From: JAGVSZ01 sp019137045
GTDB lineage: Bacteria > Pseudomonadota > Gammaproteobacteria > Burkholderiales > SG8-39
DNA length: 64,000 nucleotides
Assembly: GCA_046347635.1 (NCBI GenBank)
Contig: JAXMFT010000004.1
Span: 62,001-126,000, forward strand
Direction of reading: 5' to 3'
Shown here: positions 16,944 to 24,694 of the stretch, piece after piece
How the letters are laid out: each line of letters opens with the position of its first letter
Numbering within the stretch: the stretch's first letter is position 1
The notes under the pieces: model-generated
What the model was told of the DNA's origin: nothing
Seen by the model: only the letters and a program-made list of their open reading frames with translations
Database searches by the model: none
Made by a program: the position numbers and the translations under genes

Positions 16944-18129
16944 ATGGGCGGCATCCTCTCCGGGCTCACCGTCGTCGCGCTCGAGCACGTCATCGCGGCG
17001 CCCTTCGCGACGCGCCATCTCGCGGACCTGGGCGCGCGCGTGATCAAGATCGAGCGCCCGGGCGGCGGCGACTTCGCGCGCGGCTACGACCGGCGCGTGC
17101 GCGGGCTCGCGTCGCACTTCGTGTGGACCAACCGCGGCAAGCAGAGCATCGCGCTCGACCTGAAGGCCGCGGCGGGGCTCGAGGTCCTCGACCGCCTGGT
17201 GCGGCGGGCCGACGTGGTGATCCAGAACCTCGCGCCCGGCGCCGCGGCGCGGCTCGGCGCGGGCTACGAGGCGCTCGCGGCGAAGAACCCGTCGATCATC
17301 CTGTGCGAGATCTCCGGCTACGGCGAGGGCGGGCCGTACTCGGAGAAGAAGGCCTACGACCTGCTCGTGCAGTCGGAGGCGGGGCTGCTCTCGGTGACCG
17401 GAACGCCGGACGAGGTGGTGAAGGCCGGCATCTCGATCGCCGACATCGCGGCCGGGATGTACGCGTACAGCTCGATCCTCGCGGCGCTCTACGACCGCGC
17501 GCACCTGGCGCGGGCGGCGCATCGAGATCTCGATGCTCGAGGCGCTCGCCGAGTGGATGGGCTTCCCGCTCTGCTACACGATCGACGGCCAGCCGCCGCC
17601 GGCCACGCGCAGCGGCGCCGCGCACGCCACGATCTACCCGTACGGGCTGCCGTTCGCGTGCGGCGACGGACGCACGGTCATGCTCGGGCTGCAGAACGAG
17701 CCGGAGTGGGCGGCGTTCTGCGACGTGGTCATCCGGCGGCCGGAGCTGAAGGCCGACCCGCGCTTCCAGAGCCCCGTGCTGCGCGCCACGAACCGCGCCG
17801 CGCTGCAGCCGGTGATCGACGAGGTGTTCGCGACGATGCCCGCGTCGGCGGTCGTGGAGCGGCTCGACGCCGCCGGGATCGGCAATGCCGCCGTGAACGA
17901 GATGCGCGACGTGTGGGCCCACCCTCAGCTCGCCGCGCGCGATCGCTGGCGCGAGATGGCCTCGCCCGTCGGACCGCTGCGCACGCTCCGCCTGCCGGGG
18001 TCGTGGTCCGACGAGGAGGCCCCCGTCGGGGCGGTGCCCACGGTGGGGGAGCATACGGATCTCGTGCTCGCCGATCTCGGCTATTCGCGCGACGAGATCG
18101 CGCAGCTCCGCGCGCAGCGCATCGTTTGA
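16944..18129 (+). pseudogene. Type III (CaiB/BaiF) CoA-transferase, frameshifted
   Basis: ATG 16944 opens the family-typical start GGILSGLTVVALEHVIAAP, with ATRHLADLGARVIKIE and DLKAAAGLEVLDRLVRRADV. Asp in AYDLLVQSEAG is at the catalytic position (about residue 140). At about 17505-17515, inside a GC-repeat stretch, the frame shifts, and the rest (RRIEISMLEALAEWMGFPL to the stop at 18129) is in another frame. The locus is 1186 bases, one over a multiple of three. Restoring about two bases gives a normal protein of about 395 residues. Such enzymes move CoA between dicarboxylic or hydroxy acids. The neighbour is an MDR dehydrogenase. Confidence 0.8.
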
Positions 18130-18241
18130 GGGCGCGTCGGCGGGACCGAGCCGGCAGGGCCGGCGCCCACCGGACGCGCGGGTCCGCTTTCGTCCGCGCC
18201 CACGGCCATCGCCTCCGTGCACACCGGAAAAGCGCCGCAAT

Positions 18242-18256
18242 TCATTGAATTAATGA
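18242..18256. promoter_or_regulatory. Inverted repeat TCATT-GAATT-AATGA upstream of the SDR-FAH unit
   Basis: Perfect 5-bp arms flank a 5-base spacer, 55 bases upstream of the TATAAT hexamer, in an AT-rich island within GC-rich surroundings. The size suits a GntR- or IclR-type operator. No regulator gene is adjacent. Confidence 0.4.
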
Positions 18257-18310
18257 CGGTTTCCTGCATCCCGGAGTGCGCAAACGGGTCGCATCGCTCA
18301 GCCGCGCTGC

Positions 18311-18316
18311 TATAAT
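18311..18316 (+). promoter_or_regulatory. -10 element TATAAT for the SDR-FAH unit
   Basis: A perfect TATAAT lies 43 bases upstream of the GTG start of the SDR gene. The -35 position is weak (around GTCGCA), consistent with activator control. Confidence 0.5.
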
Positions 18317-18359
18317 CGCCCGCTCACGTAACAACAACACGCACAAGGAGGCAGCACAC

Positions 18360-19100
18360 GTGGGCGACCGGTTGAAGGGCAAACGCGCCTTCATCACGGC
18401 GGCCGGGCAGGGCATGGGACGCGCCGCGGCGATCGCGTTCAGCCGCGAAGGCGCGAGCGTCTGGGCGACCGACCTCGACGCCGACGCGCTGCGCTCGCTC
18501 GAGGGCACGCCCGGCGTCACCACGCGAGTGCTCGACGTCACCGGCAGCGAGGCGGTCGGGCGCGTGGCGCGCGAGGCGGGCGCGATCGACGTCCTCTTCA
18601 ACTGCGCCGGAATCGTCCACCACGGGTCGATCCTGGAGTGCAGCGAGCAGGACTGGGACCGCAGCTTCGACGTCAACATCAAGTCGATGTACCGGGTGAC
18701 CCGCGCCTTCCTGCCCGGCATGCTCGAGCGCGGGAAGGGCTCGATCATCAACATGGCCTCGGTCGCCTCGAGCGTGCGCGGACTGCCGAACCGGCTCGCC
18801 TACGGCACGACCAAGGCTGCGGTGATCGGGTTCACCAAGGCGATCGCGGCCGATTGCGTCGGGCGCGGCGTGCGCTGCAACGCGGTGTGCCCCGGGACCG
18901 TCGACACGCCGAGCCTGCAGGGGCGCATCAACGCGTTCGCCGACCCGGTGCAGGCGCGCAAGGACTTCGTCGCGCGCCAGCCGATGGGGCGGCTCGCGAC
19001 CGTCGACGACGTCACGCCGCTGCTCGTCTACCTCGCGTCCGACGAGTCCGCGTTCGCGACCGGCGGGGCTTTCCCGGTCGATGGCGGGATGACCATCTAG
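18360..19100 (+). CDS. SDR dehydrogenase, 2-keto-3-deoxy-L-fuconate dehydrogenase-like
   Basis: I start the gene at GTG 18360 because AAGGAGG lies eight bases upstream; an ATG at 18276 would precede the promoter. The 246-residue SDR shows TAAGQGMG (NAD-binding), FNCAGIVHHG, Ser in NMASVASS, and YGTTK with catalytic Tyr/Lys. It ends with FATGGAFPVDGGMTI. The LKGKRAFITAAGQGMGRA opening and the next gene, an FAH-family hydrolase, match the KDF dehydrogenase / 2,4-diketo-3-deoxy-L-fuconate hydrolase pair of the non-phosphorylated L-fucose or L-rhamnose route. The assignment comes from family resemblance plus pairing. Confidence 0.8.
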   Translation: MGDRLKGKRAFITAAGQGMGRAAAIAFSREGASVWATDLDADALRSLEGTPGVTTRVLDVTGSEAVGRVAREAGAIDVLFNCAGIVHHGSILECSEQDWDRSFDVNIKSMYRVTRAFLPGMLERGKGSIINMASVASSVRGLPNRLAYGTTKAAVIGFTKAIAADCVGRGVRCNAVCPGTVDTPSLQGRINAFADPVQARKDFVARQPMGRLATVDDVTPLLVYLASDESAFATGGAFPVDGGMTI

Positions 19101-19150
19101 GGCCGGGTGGCGCGGCCCCCACTTGATTGCCAGACCTGGAGAACGAAGAG

Positions 19151-20002
19151 ATGAAGCTGTGTCGTTGGGGCAAGAACGGCTACGAAAAGCCGGGGATGAT
19201 CGACTCGCAGGGCATGCTGCGCGATCTGTCCGGGGTGCTCGCGAACATCGACCAGGACACGATCTCGCCCAAGGGCCTCGCGCGGCTGCGCAAGATCAGG
19301 CCGGAGTCGCTCCCCCTCATCAAGACCGAACCGCGCTTCGGCGTGCCCTACACCGGCATCACCAAGTTCGTCGCCATCGGCCTCAACTACAGCGACCACG
19401 CGGCCGAGGCCGGGCTGCCGGTGCCCTCCGAGCCGGTGGTGTTCATGAAGGCCACGACCTCGATCAGCGGGCCGAACGACGACATCGTCCAGCCGCGCGG
19501 CTCGACCAAGCTCGACTGGGAGGTGGAGCTCGGCGTGGTGATCGGCACCAAGGCGCAGTACGTCCCCGAGGACAGGGCGCTCGAGCACGTGGCCGGCTAC
19601 TGCATCGTGAACGACGTGTCCGAGCGCTCCTACCAGATGGCGACCAGCCAGTGGGACAAGGGCAAGGGCTGCGACACCTTCGGGCCGATCGGTCCCTGGC
19701 TGGTGACGACCGACGAGATCACCAACCCGCAGGCGCTGGAAATGTGGCTCGACGTGAACACGGAGCGCATGCAGACCGGCAACACCCGGACGATGATCTT
19801 CTCGTGCGCGAAGATCGTGTCGCACGTGTCGCAGTACATGACGCTGATGCCCGGCGACATCATCACCACCGGCACCCCGCCGGGCGTGGGCATGGCGCGC
19901 AAGCCCGAGCCCGTCTGGCTCAAGCCCGGCGACGTCGTGACCCTCGGCATCCAGGGGCTCGGCGAGCAGCGCCAGCGGGTGGTCGCCCACAACGGGAAGT
20001 AG
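19151..20002 (+). CDS. Fumarylacetoacetate hydrolase family protein (2,4-diketo-3-deoxy-sugar-acid hydrolase-like)
   Basis: The 283-residue protein has the FAH C-terminal fold with metal-binding acidic residues in LDWEVELGVVIG (about residue 125) and the YCIVNDVSERSYQ segment, where Asp completes the site; GDIITTGTPPGVGMA is the conserved loop. FAH enzymes cleave C-C bonds in 2,4-diketo acids. Beside a KDF-dehydrogenase-like SDR it would hydrolyse 2,4-diketo-3-deoxy-L-fuconate or -rhamnonate to pyruvate and lactate. ATG 19151 follows GAAGAG. Ureidoglycolate lyase is an alternative annotation for close relatives but no purine genes are near. Confidence 0.8.
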   Translation: MKLCRWGKNGYEKPGMIDSQGMLRDLSGVLANIDQDTISPKGLARLRKIRPESLPLIKTEPRFGVPYTGITKFVAIGLNYSDHAAEAGLPVPSEPVVFMKATTSISGPNDDIVQPRGSTKLDWEVELGVVIGTKAQYVPEDRALEHVAGYCIVNDVSERSYQMATSQWDKGKGCDTFGPIGPWLVTTDEITNPQALEMWLDVNTERMQTGNTRTMIFSCAKIVSHVSQYMTLMPGDIITTGTPPGVGMARKPEPVWLKPGDVVTLGIQGLGEQRQRVVAHNGK

Positions 20003-20138
20003 CCGGCGCCGCCGGTCGGCCGGGCGCGGACGCCTGCGACCGGCTGGGCGAGCGACGCAGCCGCCGCCGCGCATGCCGCGGGCGGTGGCGCGCGACTGCG
20101 TGTAGGCTACCGTTCATGACAATGGCAAGGAGCGCGCC

Positions 20139-21440
20139 GTGCAGGTGATGGTGCTCGGCGCGGGCGTCGTCGGGACGGCGAGCGCATGGTACCTGGCGCG
20201 CGCCGGCCACGCGGTCACGGTGATCGAGCGCCAGGGCGCGGCCGGGCTGGAGACGAGCTGCGCGAACGGCGGCCAGGTGTCGGCGAGCCACGCCGAGCCG
20301 TGGGCCAACCCGGGCGTGCCCGCGAAGCTCCTGCAGTGGCTCGGCCGCGCGGACGCGCCGCTGCGCTTCCGCCCGCGGGCCGAGTGGCGCCAGTGGGCGT
20401 GGGGCGCGCGCTTTCTCCTGGAGTGCCTGCCGGCGCGCAATCGCGCGAACACCCGCCAGCTCCTCGCGCTCGCGCTCTACAGCCTCGGCGCGCTGCGGCG
20501 CCTGCGGCGCGAGACCGGCATCGCCTACGACCAGCTCGCGCGCGGCATCCTCGCCTTCCATTCCGACGACGACGAGTTCCGGCGCGCCGCCGCGCACGCC
20601 GAGCTGATGCGGCGCCACGGCTGCGTGTGCGAGGTGAAGTCCGCCGCGGAGTGCATCGCGATCGAGCCCGCGCTGCATCGTGCCGCCGCGCACATCGCCG
20701 GGGGCGTGTACACCCCGGAGGACGAATCCGGCGACGCGTTCAAGTTCACGCAGGCGCTCGCGCACCGCGCCGCGGGCGAGGGCGTGCGGTTCGAGTACGG
20801 GCGGACCATCAAGCGCATCGAGGCCGCGGCGGGACGCGTGCGCCGCGTCGTGCTCGCCGACGCCGCCGGCCGCGACGACCCGCTGTCGGCCGAGGCCTAC
20901 GTCGTGGCGCTGGGAAGCTACAGCCCGCTCCTCCTCGCGCCGCTCGGCGTGTCGATCCCGGTCTACCCGCTCAAGGGCTACTCGATCACCCTGCCGCTCG
21001 ACGCGGCCGACGAGGCGCCGACGGTGAGCCTGACCGACGTCGAGCACAAGCTCGTCTTCTCGCGCCTCGGCGCGCGGCTGCGCGTCGCCGGCACCGCCGA
21101 GATGGGCGGCTACGACACGGAAGTGGACGACGCGCGCTGCCAGGCGATCGTGCGGCGCACCTTCGAGCTCTTCCCCGGCGCCGGGCAACCCGAGCGCGCC
21201 GAGTTCTGGACCGGGCTGCGCCCGGCGACACCGTCCAACCTGCCGTGCATCGGGCGCACGCGCTACCCGAACCTGTTCCTCAACACCGGACACGGCACCC
21301 TCGGCTGGACGCTCGCGTGCGGCTCCGGCCAGGCCATCGCGGACATGGTGAGCGGGCGGATGCCGGAGCCGGAGTTCCCTTTCATGGGGATGCCGGCGCG
21401 CGCGCGCGCCGCGTTCGCGACCAGTCCCGGGCCGGGCTGA
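20139..21440 (+). CDS. dadA: D-amino acid dehydrogenase small-subunit family (DadA)
   Basis: The 433-residue FAD oxidoreductase begins MVLGAGVVGTASAWYLARAG (Rossmann GxGxxG) and has ETSCANGGQVSASHAEPWANP (residues 34-54), the DadA hallmark around the flavin. The C-terminal FLNTGHGTLGWTLACGSG is also typical. It oxidises D-amino acids to keto acids and passes electrons to the membrane quinone pool. The GTG at 20139 has AAGGAG six bases upstream. No alanine racemase (dadX) accompanies it, so it may serve D-amino acid or amine catabolism generally. It converges with speD, with only four bases between stops. Confidence 0.88.
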   Translation: MQVMVLGAGVVGTASAWYLARAGHAVTVIERQGAAGLETSCANGGQVSASHAEPWANPGVPAKLLQWLGRADAPLRFRPRAEWRQWAWGARFLLECLPARNRANTRQLLALALYSLGALRRLRRETGIAYDQLARGILAFHSDDDEFRRAAAHAELMRRHGCVCEVKSAAECIAIEPALHRAAAHIAGGVYTPEDESGDAFKFTQALAHRAAGEGVRFEYGRTIKRIEAAAGRVRRVVLADAAGRDDPLSAEAYVVALGSYSPLLLAPLGVSIPVYPLKGYSITLPLDAADEAPTVSLTDVEHKLVFSRLGARLRVAGTAEMGGYDTEVDDARCQAIVRRTFELFPGAGQPERAEFWTGLRPATPSNLPCIGRTRYPNLFLNTGHGTLGWTLACGSGQAIADMVSGRMPEPEFPFMGMPARARAAFATSPGPG

Positions 21441-21444
21441 CGCC

Positions 21445-21843
21445 TCAGGCGGCGCGCTGCGCGGGCTGCCCGCGCCGGACTTCGTCCCGGACGCAGTCCT
21501 CGGGGCGGAAGAGCGCGGTCAGCTCGTCGACCAGCGCGCGCGCGCGCGCCGTGTTGTCGCGCGAATAGTTGCAGACGTACGCATCGAGGGTGACGCACGC
21601 GAGCTCGGGCCAGGTGTGGATCGCGAGGTGCGACTCGGCGAGCACCACGCAGCCGGTCACCCCGGCGGCCGGGTCGGGCGCGCCGTCCGCGCCGGGGAAC
21701 GGGCTGAAGAGGTCGCCGATCGGCGTGAGGCCGGCGCGCGCGACGGCCGCCAGGCAGCGGCCGCGCAGCGCGCGCGCGTCGGTCAGGTAGCGCGTCTCCC
21801 CGCGGCAACGGTACAGGTTGGCGAGGATGTGCAGTCCGTCCAC
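21445..21843 (-). CDS. speD: S-adenosylmethionine decarboxylase proenzyme (SpeD), short prokaryotic form
   Basis: The 132-residue proenzyme contains LAESHLAIHTWPEL at about residues 68-81. The Ser of ESH is where self-cleavage makes the pyruvoyl cofactor, and His and the following acidic residue belong to the active site. It makes the aminopropyl donor for spermidine. The start is GTG at 21843. No spermidine synthase gene is in the window; the neighbour nudC begins the same strand 10 bases upstream. The 24-residue tail after the core is Arg-rich and unusual but not disqualifying. Confidence 0.85.
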   Translation of the reverse strand: MDGLHILANLYRCRGETRYLTDARALRGRCLAAVARAGLTPIGDLFSPFPGADGAPDPAAGVTGCVVLAESHLAIHTWPELACVTLDAYVCNYSRDNTARARALVDELTALFRPEDCVRDEVRRGQPAQRAA

Positions 21844-21853
21844 TGCGCCCCTT

Positions 21854-22708
21854 CTAGTCGAGCTGCGCGATCATTGCCGCCACCACCGCGTCGATCAGCC
21901 GCCGCGAGATACTGATCGGCTGGGGAAGCTGCGGGAGGCTGCGGACGTTAAACCACTGCGCGGACTCGATTTCAAGCGGATCGACGCGGATTTCGCCACT
22001 TTTCCAGTCGGCGGTGAACGCGACCATGAGGGAGTGCGGGAACGGCCAGGGCTGGCTCGCGAAATAGCGCACGTTCTCCACCTCCAGCCCCACCTCCTCC
22101 AGCACCTCGCGCTGCATGCACTGCTCGAGCGATTCGCCCGGCTCGACGAAGCCGGCGAGCGCGCTGTGCATGCCGGGGGGGAAGCGCGGCGAGCGCGCGA
22201 GCAGGATCTCGTCGGGCGCGCGCCGGACGAGCGCCATGATCGCCGGGGCGATGCGCGGATACGCGACGAGCCCGCAGGCCGGGCATTCGCGCGCGCGCTC
22301 GGTCGTGCGCGCGCTGGTCGGGGTCCCGCAGCGGCCGCAGAAGCCGTTCGACCGGTCCCAGTCGACGAGCTGCAGCGCCCGCCCGGCGAGCGCGAACTGC
22401 GCGTCGGGCAGGCGCGTGTAGAGGGAGCGCAGCCCGCGCCACGTCCACCCGCTCGCCGCGGGCACGCTCGCCCCGACGTCGCACGCGTAGCAGTGCTCGG
22501 CGCCGAGCCGGCCGAAGTACTGCACGTGCGCGACCTCGAACCCGAGCGCGTCGGGGTGGAGGACCACCGGCAGCTGCGGAGCGCCGCCGGCCGAGACGAG
22601 CAGGTCGTTCTCGCGGAAGACGAACCACAGCGCCGACGACAGCGGCGCGCTCGGCGGCCGCACCGCGCCGATGAACTCGGCCGGCGCGCTGAAGGGCAGC
22701 TCGATCAC
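21854..22708 (-). CDS. nudC: NADH pyrophosphatase (NudC)
   Basis: The 284-residue Nudix hydrolase has the zinc ribbon CGRCG...CPACG (about residues 125-145), the Nudix box from GFVEPGESLEQC to REVLEEVGLE (about 190-212), and the NudC-specific SQPWPFPHSLMVAF. It splits NAD(H) to NMN(H) and AMP and removes NAD caps from RNA. The start GTG at 22708 overlaps the stop of the upstream dehydrogenase in a GTGA, so the genes are coupled. Confidence 0.92.
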   Translation of the reverse strand: MIELPFSAPAEFIGAVRPPSAPLSSALWFVFRENDLLVSAGGAPQLPVVLHPDALGFEVAHVQYFGRLGAEHCYACDVGASVPAASGWTWRGLRSLYTRLPDAQFALAGRALQLVDWDRSNGFCGRCGTPTSARTTERARECPACGLVAYPRIAPAIMALVRRAPDEILLARSPRFPPGMHSALAGFVEPGESLEQCMQREVLEEVGLEVENVRYFASQPWPFPHSLMVAFTADWKSGEIRVDPLEIESAQWFNVRSLPQLPQPISISRRLIDAVVAAMIAQLD

Positions 22709-23577
22709 GCGCGCTTCCGCAGCCGCCGCAGCAGCGACGAGGTGTCCCAGCGCCCGCCGCCCATGCCCTGGATCTCGGCGTAGAAGCCGTCGATCATCCG
22801 CGTCCCCGGCAGCGCGGCGCCGTTGCGCGCCGCCTCCTCCAGGCAGATGCGCAGGTCCTTGCGCATCCAGTCGACCGCGAAGCCGAAGCCGTACTCGTCG
22901 GCGAGCATCGTCGCGCCGCGGTTCTCCATCTGCCAGGACTGGGCCGCGCCCTTGGAGATGGTGTCGAGCACGCGCCGCACGTCGAGCCCGGCGCGCAGGC
23001 CGAAATCGATTCCCTCGGCGAGGCTCTGCACCACCCCGGCGACGCAGATCTGGTTCACCATCTTCGCGAGCTGGCCCGCGCCCGAGGCGCCGATCAGCGT
23101 CACTGCGCGCGCGAAGTGCGCGATGACCGGCCGGGCGCGCTCGAACGCCTGCGCGTCGCCGCCGACCATCACGGTCAGCACGCCGTTCTCGGCGCCCGAC
23201 TGCCCGCCGGACACCGGCGCATCGAGAAAGTGCAGCCCGCGCCGGGCGGCCTCCGCGGCGAGCTCGCGCGCGACCTGCGCCGAGGCGGTCGTGTGGTCGA
23301 CGTGGATCGCGCCCGGCGCCATCCCCGCGAAGGTGCCCTGCGGGCCCGCCGCGATCGCGCGCAGGTCCGGATCGTCGCCGACGCACGAGAACACGATCTC
23401 CGCGCCCTCGGCGGCGCGCGCGGGCGTCGCGGCGTGCCGTCCGCCGTGCTGCGCCACCCACGCCTCCGCCCTGGCGGCGGTGCGGTTGTAGACCGTGACG
23501 TCGTGGCCCGCCTGCGCGAGATGTCCGGCCATGGGCGCGCCCATGACGCCGAGACCGATGAACGCGACCTTTGACAT
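22705..23577 (-). CDS. NAD(P)-dependent beta-hydroxyacid dehydrogenase (HIBADH/GarR-like)
   Basis: The 290-residue enzyme shows the Rossmann GLGVMGAPMAGHLAQAG (residues 8-24), the substrate loop DAPVSGGQSGAENG (about 120-133), and the catalytic Lys in GQLAKMVNQ (about 170). Family members reduce tartronate semialdehyde or oxidise 3-hydroxyisobutyrate. Next to cbbR, tartronate semialdehyde reductase (GarR/GlxR, glycerate route from glycolate) would make sense after RubisCO oxygenation, but no glyoxylate carboligase is visible, so this is only a suggestion. GGGGAGG precedes the ATG. Confidence 0.82.
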   Translation of the reverse strand: MSKVAFIGLGVMGAPMAGHLAQAGHDVTVYNRTAARAEAWVAQHGGRHAATPARAAEGAEIVFSCVGDDPDLRAIAAGPQGTFAGMAPGAIHVDHTTASAQVARELAAEAARRGLHFLDAPVSGGQSGAENGVLTVMVGGDAQAFERARPVIAHFARAVTLIGASGAGQLAKMVNQICVAGVVQSLAEGIDFGLRAGLDVRRVLDTISKGAAQSWQMENRGATMLADEYGFGFAVDWMRKDLRICLEEAARNGAALPGTRMIDGFYAEIQGMGGGRWDTSSLLRRLRKRA

Positions 23578-23607
23578 CCGGGGCCTCCCCGATACGAACG
23601 CCGGGCG

Positions 23608-23613
23608 ATTATA
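23608..23613 (-). promoter_or_regulatory. -10 element TATAAT overlapping the cbbR stop
   Basis: A perfect minus-strand TATAAT overlaps the last bases of cbbR and lies 30 bases before the hydroxyacid dehydrogenase ATG. This may give that gene, nudC and speD a promoter independent of cbbR. The -35 region is not recognisable. Confidence 0.35.
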
Positions 23614-24568
23614 GAGCGCGCCTCCCGCGCGCCTTGCCCTCGTGCACAGGGGCCTCGAGCGCGGCGAGGTGCCCGCCGCCCTCGGCGAGCAGAAAGACCT
23701 TCAACGCTGCGGCTACCGGCGCCAGCCGTTTCCGTGCGAGGTGCACGACGTACCACTTGCGCACGATCGGAAGCCCCGCGACCTCGAGAATGGCGAGCCG
23801 TCGCGTCGCGAGCTCCAGGCCGACCGTGTGCAGCGACAGGAGCGAGACGCCCATGCCCGCGATCACCGCCTGTTTGATCGTCTCGTTCGACGCCATCTCC
23901 ATGCCGACGTTCAGCGCGAGCCTGTGCTCGGCGAAGAGCCGCTCGAGGAGCCCGCGCGTGCCCGAGCCGGACTCGCGGATCACGAACGTCTCCTGCGCGA
24001 GCCGCTCGAGCGGGACGCGGCGCTTTCCGGCGAGCGGATGATCGGGCGAGGCAATGATCACGTGCGGGTGCGGCGCGAAGTCCTCCGCAACCGTCTCCAT
24101 GTTCTGCGGCGGCCGGCCCATGATCGCCAGATCGATCGCGTTCGCCGCGAGCAACCCGATGATCGCTTCGCGGTTGTCCACCTCCAGCTTCGCCGTCACC
24201 CCCGGGTGCGTCTTCAGGAACCGCCCGAGCAGCTCGGGCACGAAGTACTTTGCGGTCGACACCAGCCCGATGGTGAGCCGTCCCTGGGTAAGGCCCCGCA
24301 TCGCCCCGAGCGCCTCCTCGGCGGCGCGCAGCTCGCGGTCGATCGCGTGCGCGCGCGCCTGCAGCTCCCGGCCGGCCTCGGTCAGATGGATCTTCTTGCC
24401 GATCTGCTCGACGAGCGGCAGGCCGGCCTCGCCTTCCAGACTCTTCACCTGCATCGACACCGCGGGCTGGGTGAGGTGCAGCTCGGCGGCTGCGCGCGAG
24501 AAGGAGAGGTGGCGGGCGACCGCTTCGAAGACGCGCAGCTGGCGCAGGGTGACGTGACGCATGGGCAT
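23609..24568 (-). CDS. cbbR: LysR-type regulator of the Calvin cycle operon (CbbR)
   Basis: The 319-residue protein has the N-terminal helix-turn-helix (RQLRVFEAVARHLSFSRAAA, then HLTQPAVSMQVKSLE) and CbbR-like effector-domain motifs such as GLVSTAKYFVPELL (about residue 100), VDNREAIIGLL, and DLAIMGRPPQ. CbbR activates cbb operons in response to metabolites such as RuBP or PEP. It is transcribed away from cbbL across a 126-base gap with an inverted-repeat array, the classical arrangement. The Arg-rich tail after about residue 295 is unconserved. Confidence 0.93.
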   Translation of the reverse strand: MPMRHVTLRQLRVFEAVARHLSFSRAAAELHLTQPAVSMQVKSLEGEAGLPLVEQIGKKIHLTEAGRELQARAHAIDRELRAAEEALGAMRGLTQGRLTIGLVSTAKYFVPELLGRFLKTHPGVTAKLEVDNREAIIGLLAANAIDLAIMGRPPQNMETVAEDFAPHPHVIIASPDHPLAGKRRVPLERLAQETFVIRESGSGTRGLLERLFAEHRLALNVGMEMASNETIKQAVIAGMGVSLLSLHTVGLELATRRLAILEVAGLPIVRKWYVVHLARKRLAPVAAALKVFLLAEGGGHLAALEAPVHEGKARGRRAL

Positions 24569-24600
24569 GGCGGTACGTCCTGGCGATGAATCAGGAAAAG

Positions 24601-24637
24601 CTTATCAAATACATAAGGAATAGTGACTGTTTCTTAT
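24601..24637. promoter_or_regulatory. CbbR operator candidates between cbbR and cbbL
   Basis: A perfect inverted repeat CTTAT-N7-ATAAG occupies 24601-24617. A third half-site, CTTAT, lies at 24633-24637, 15 bases beyond the second arm. LysR regulators such as CbbR bind as tetramers to a recognition site and an activation site in the gap between divergent genes, and this spacing of half-sites fits that. The array is 58 bases upstream of the cbbL start and is the only AT-rich stretch in the gap. Confidence 0.65.
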
Positions 24638-24694
24638 GCACGACCACGCCTAGAGTTCGTGCCTCGTCGCTCGCCACCGCACCGGAGAACACCC

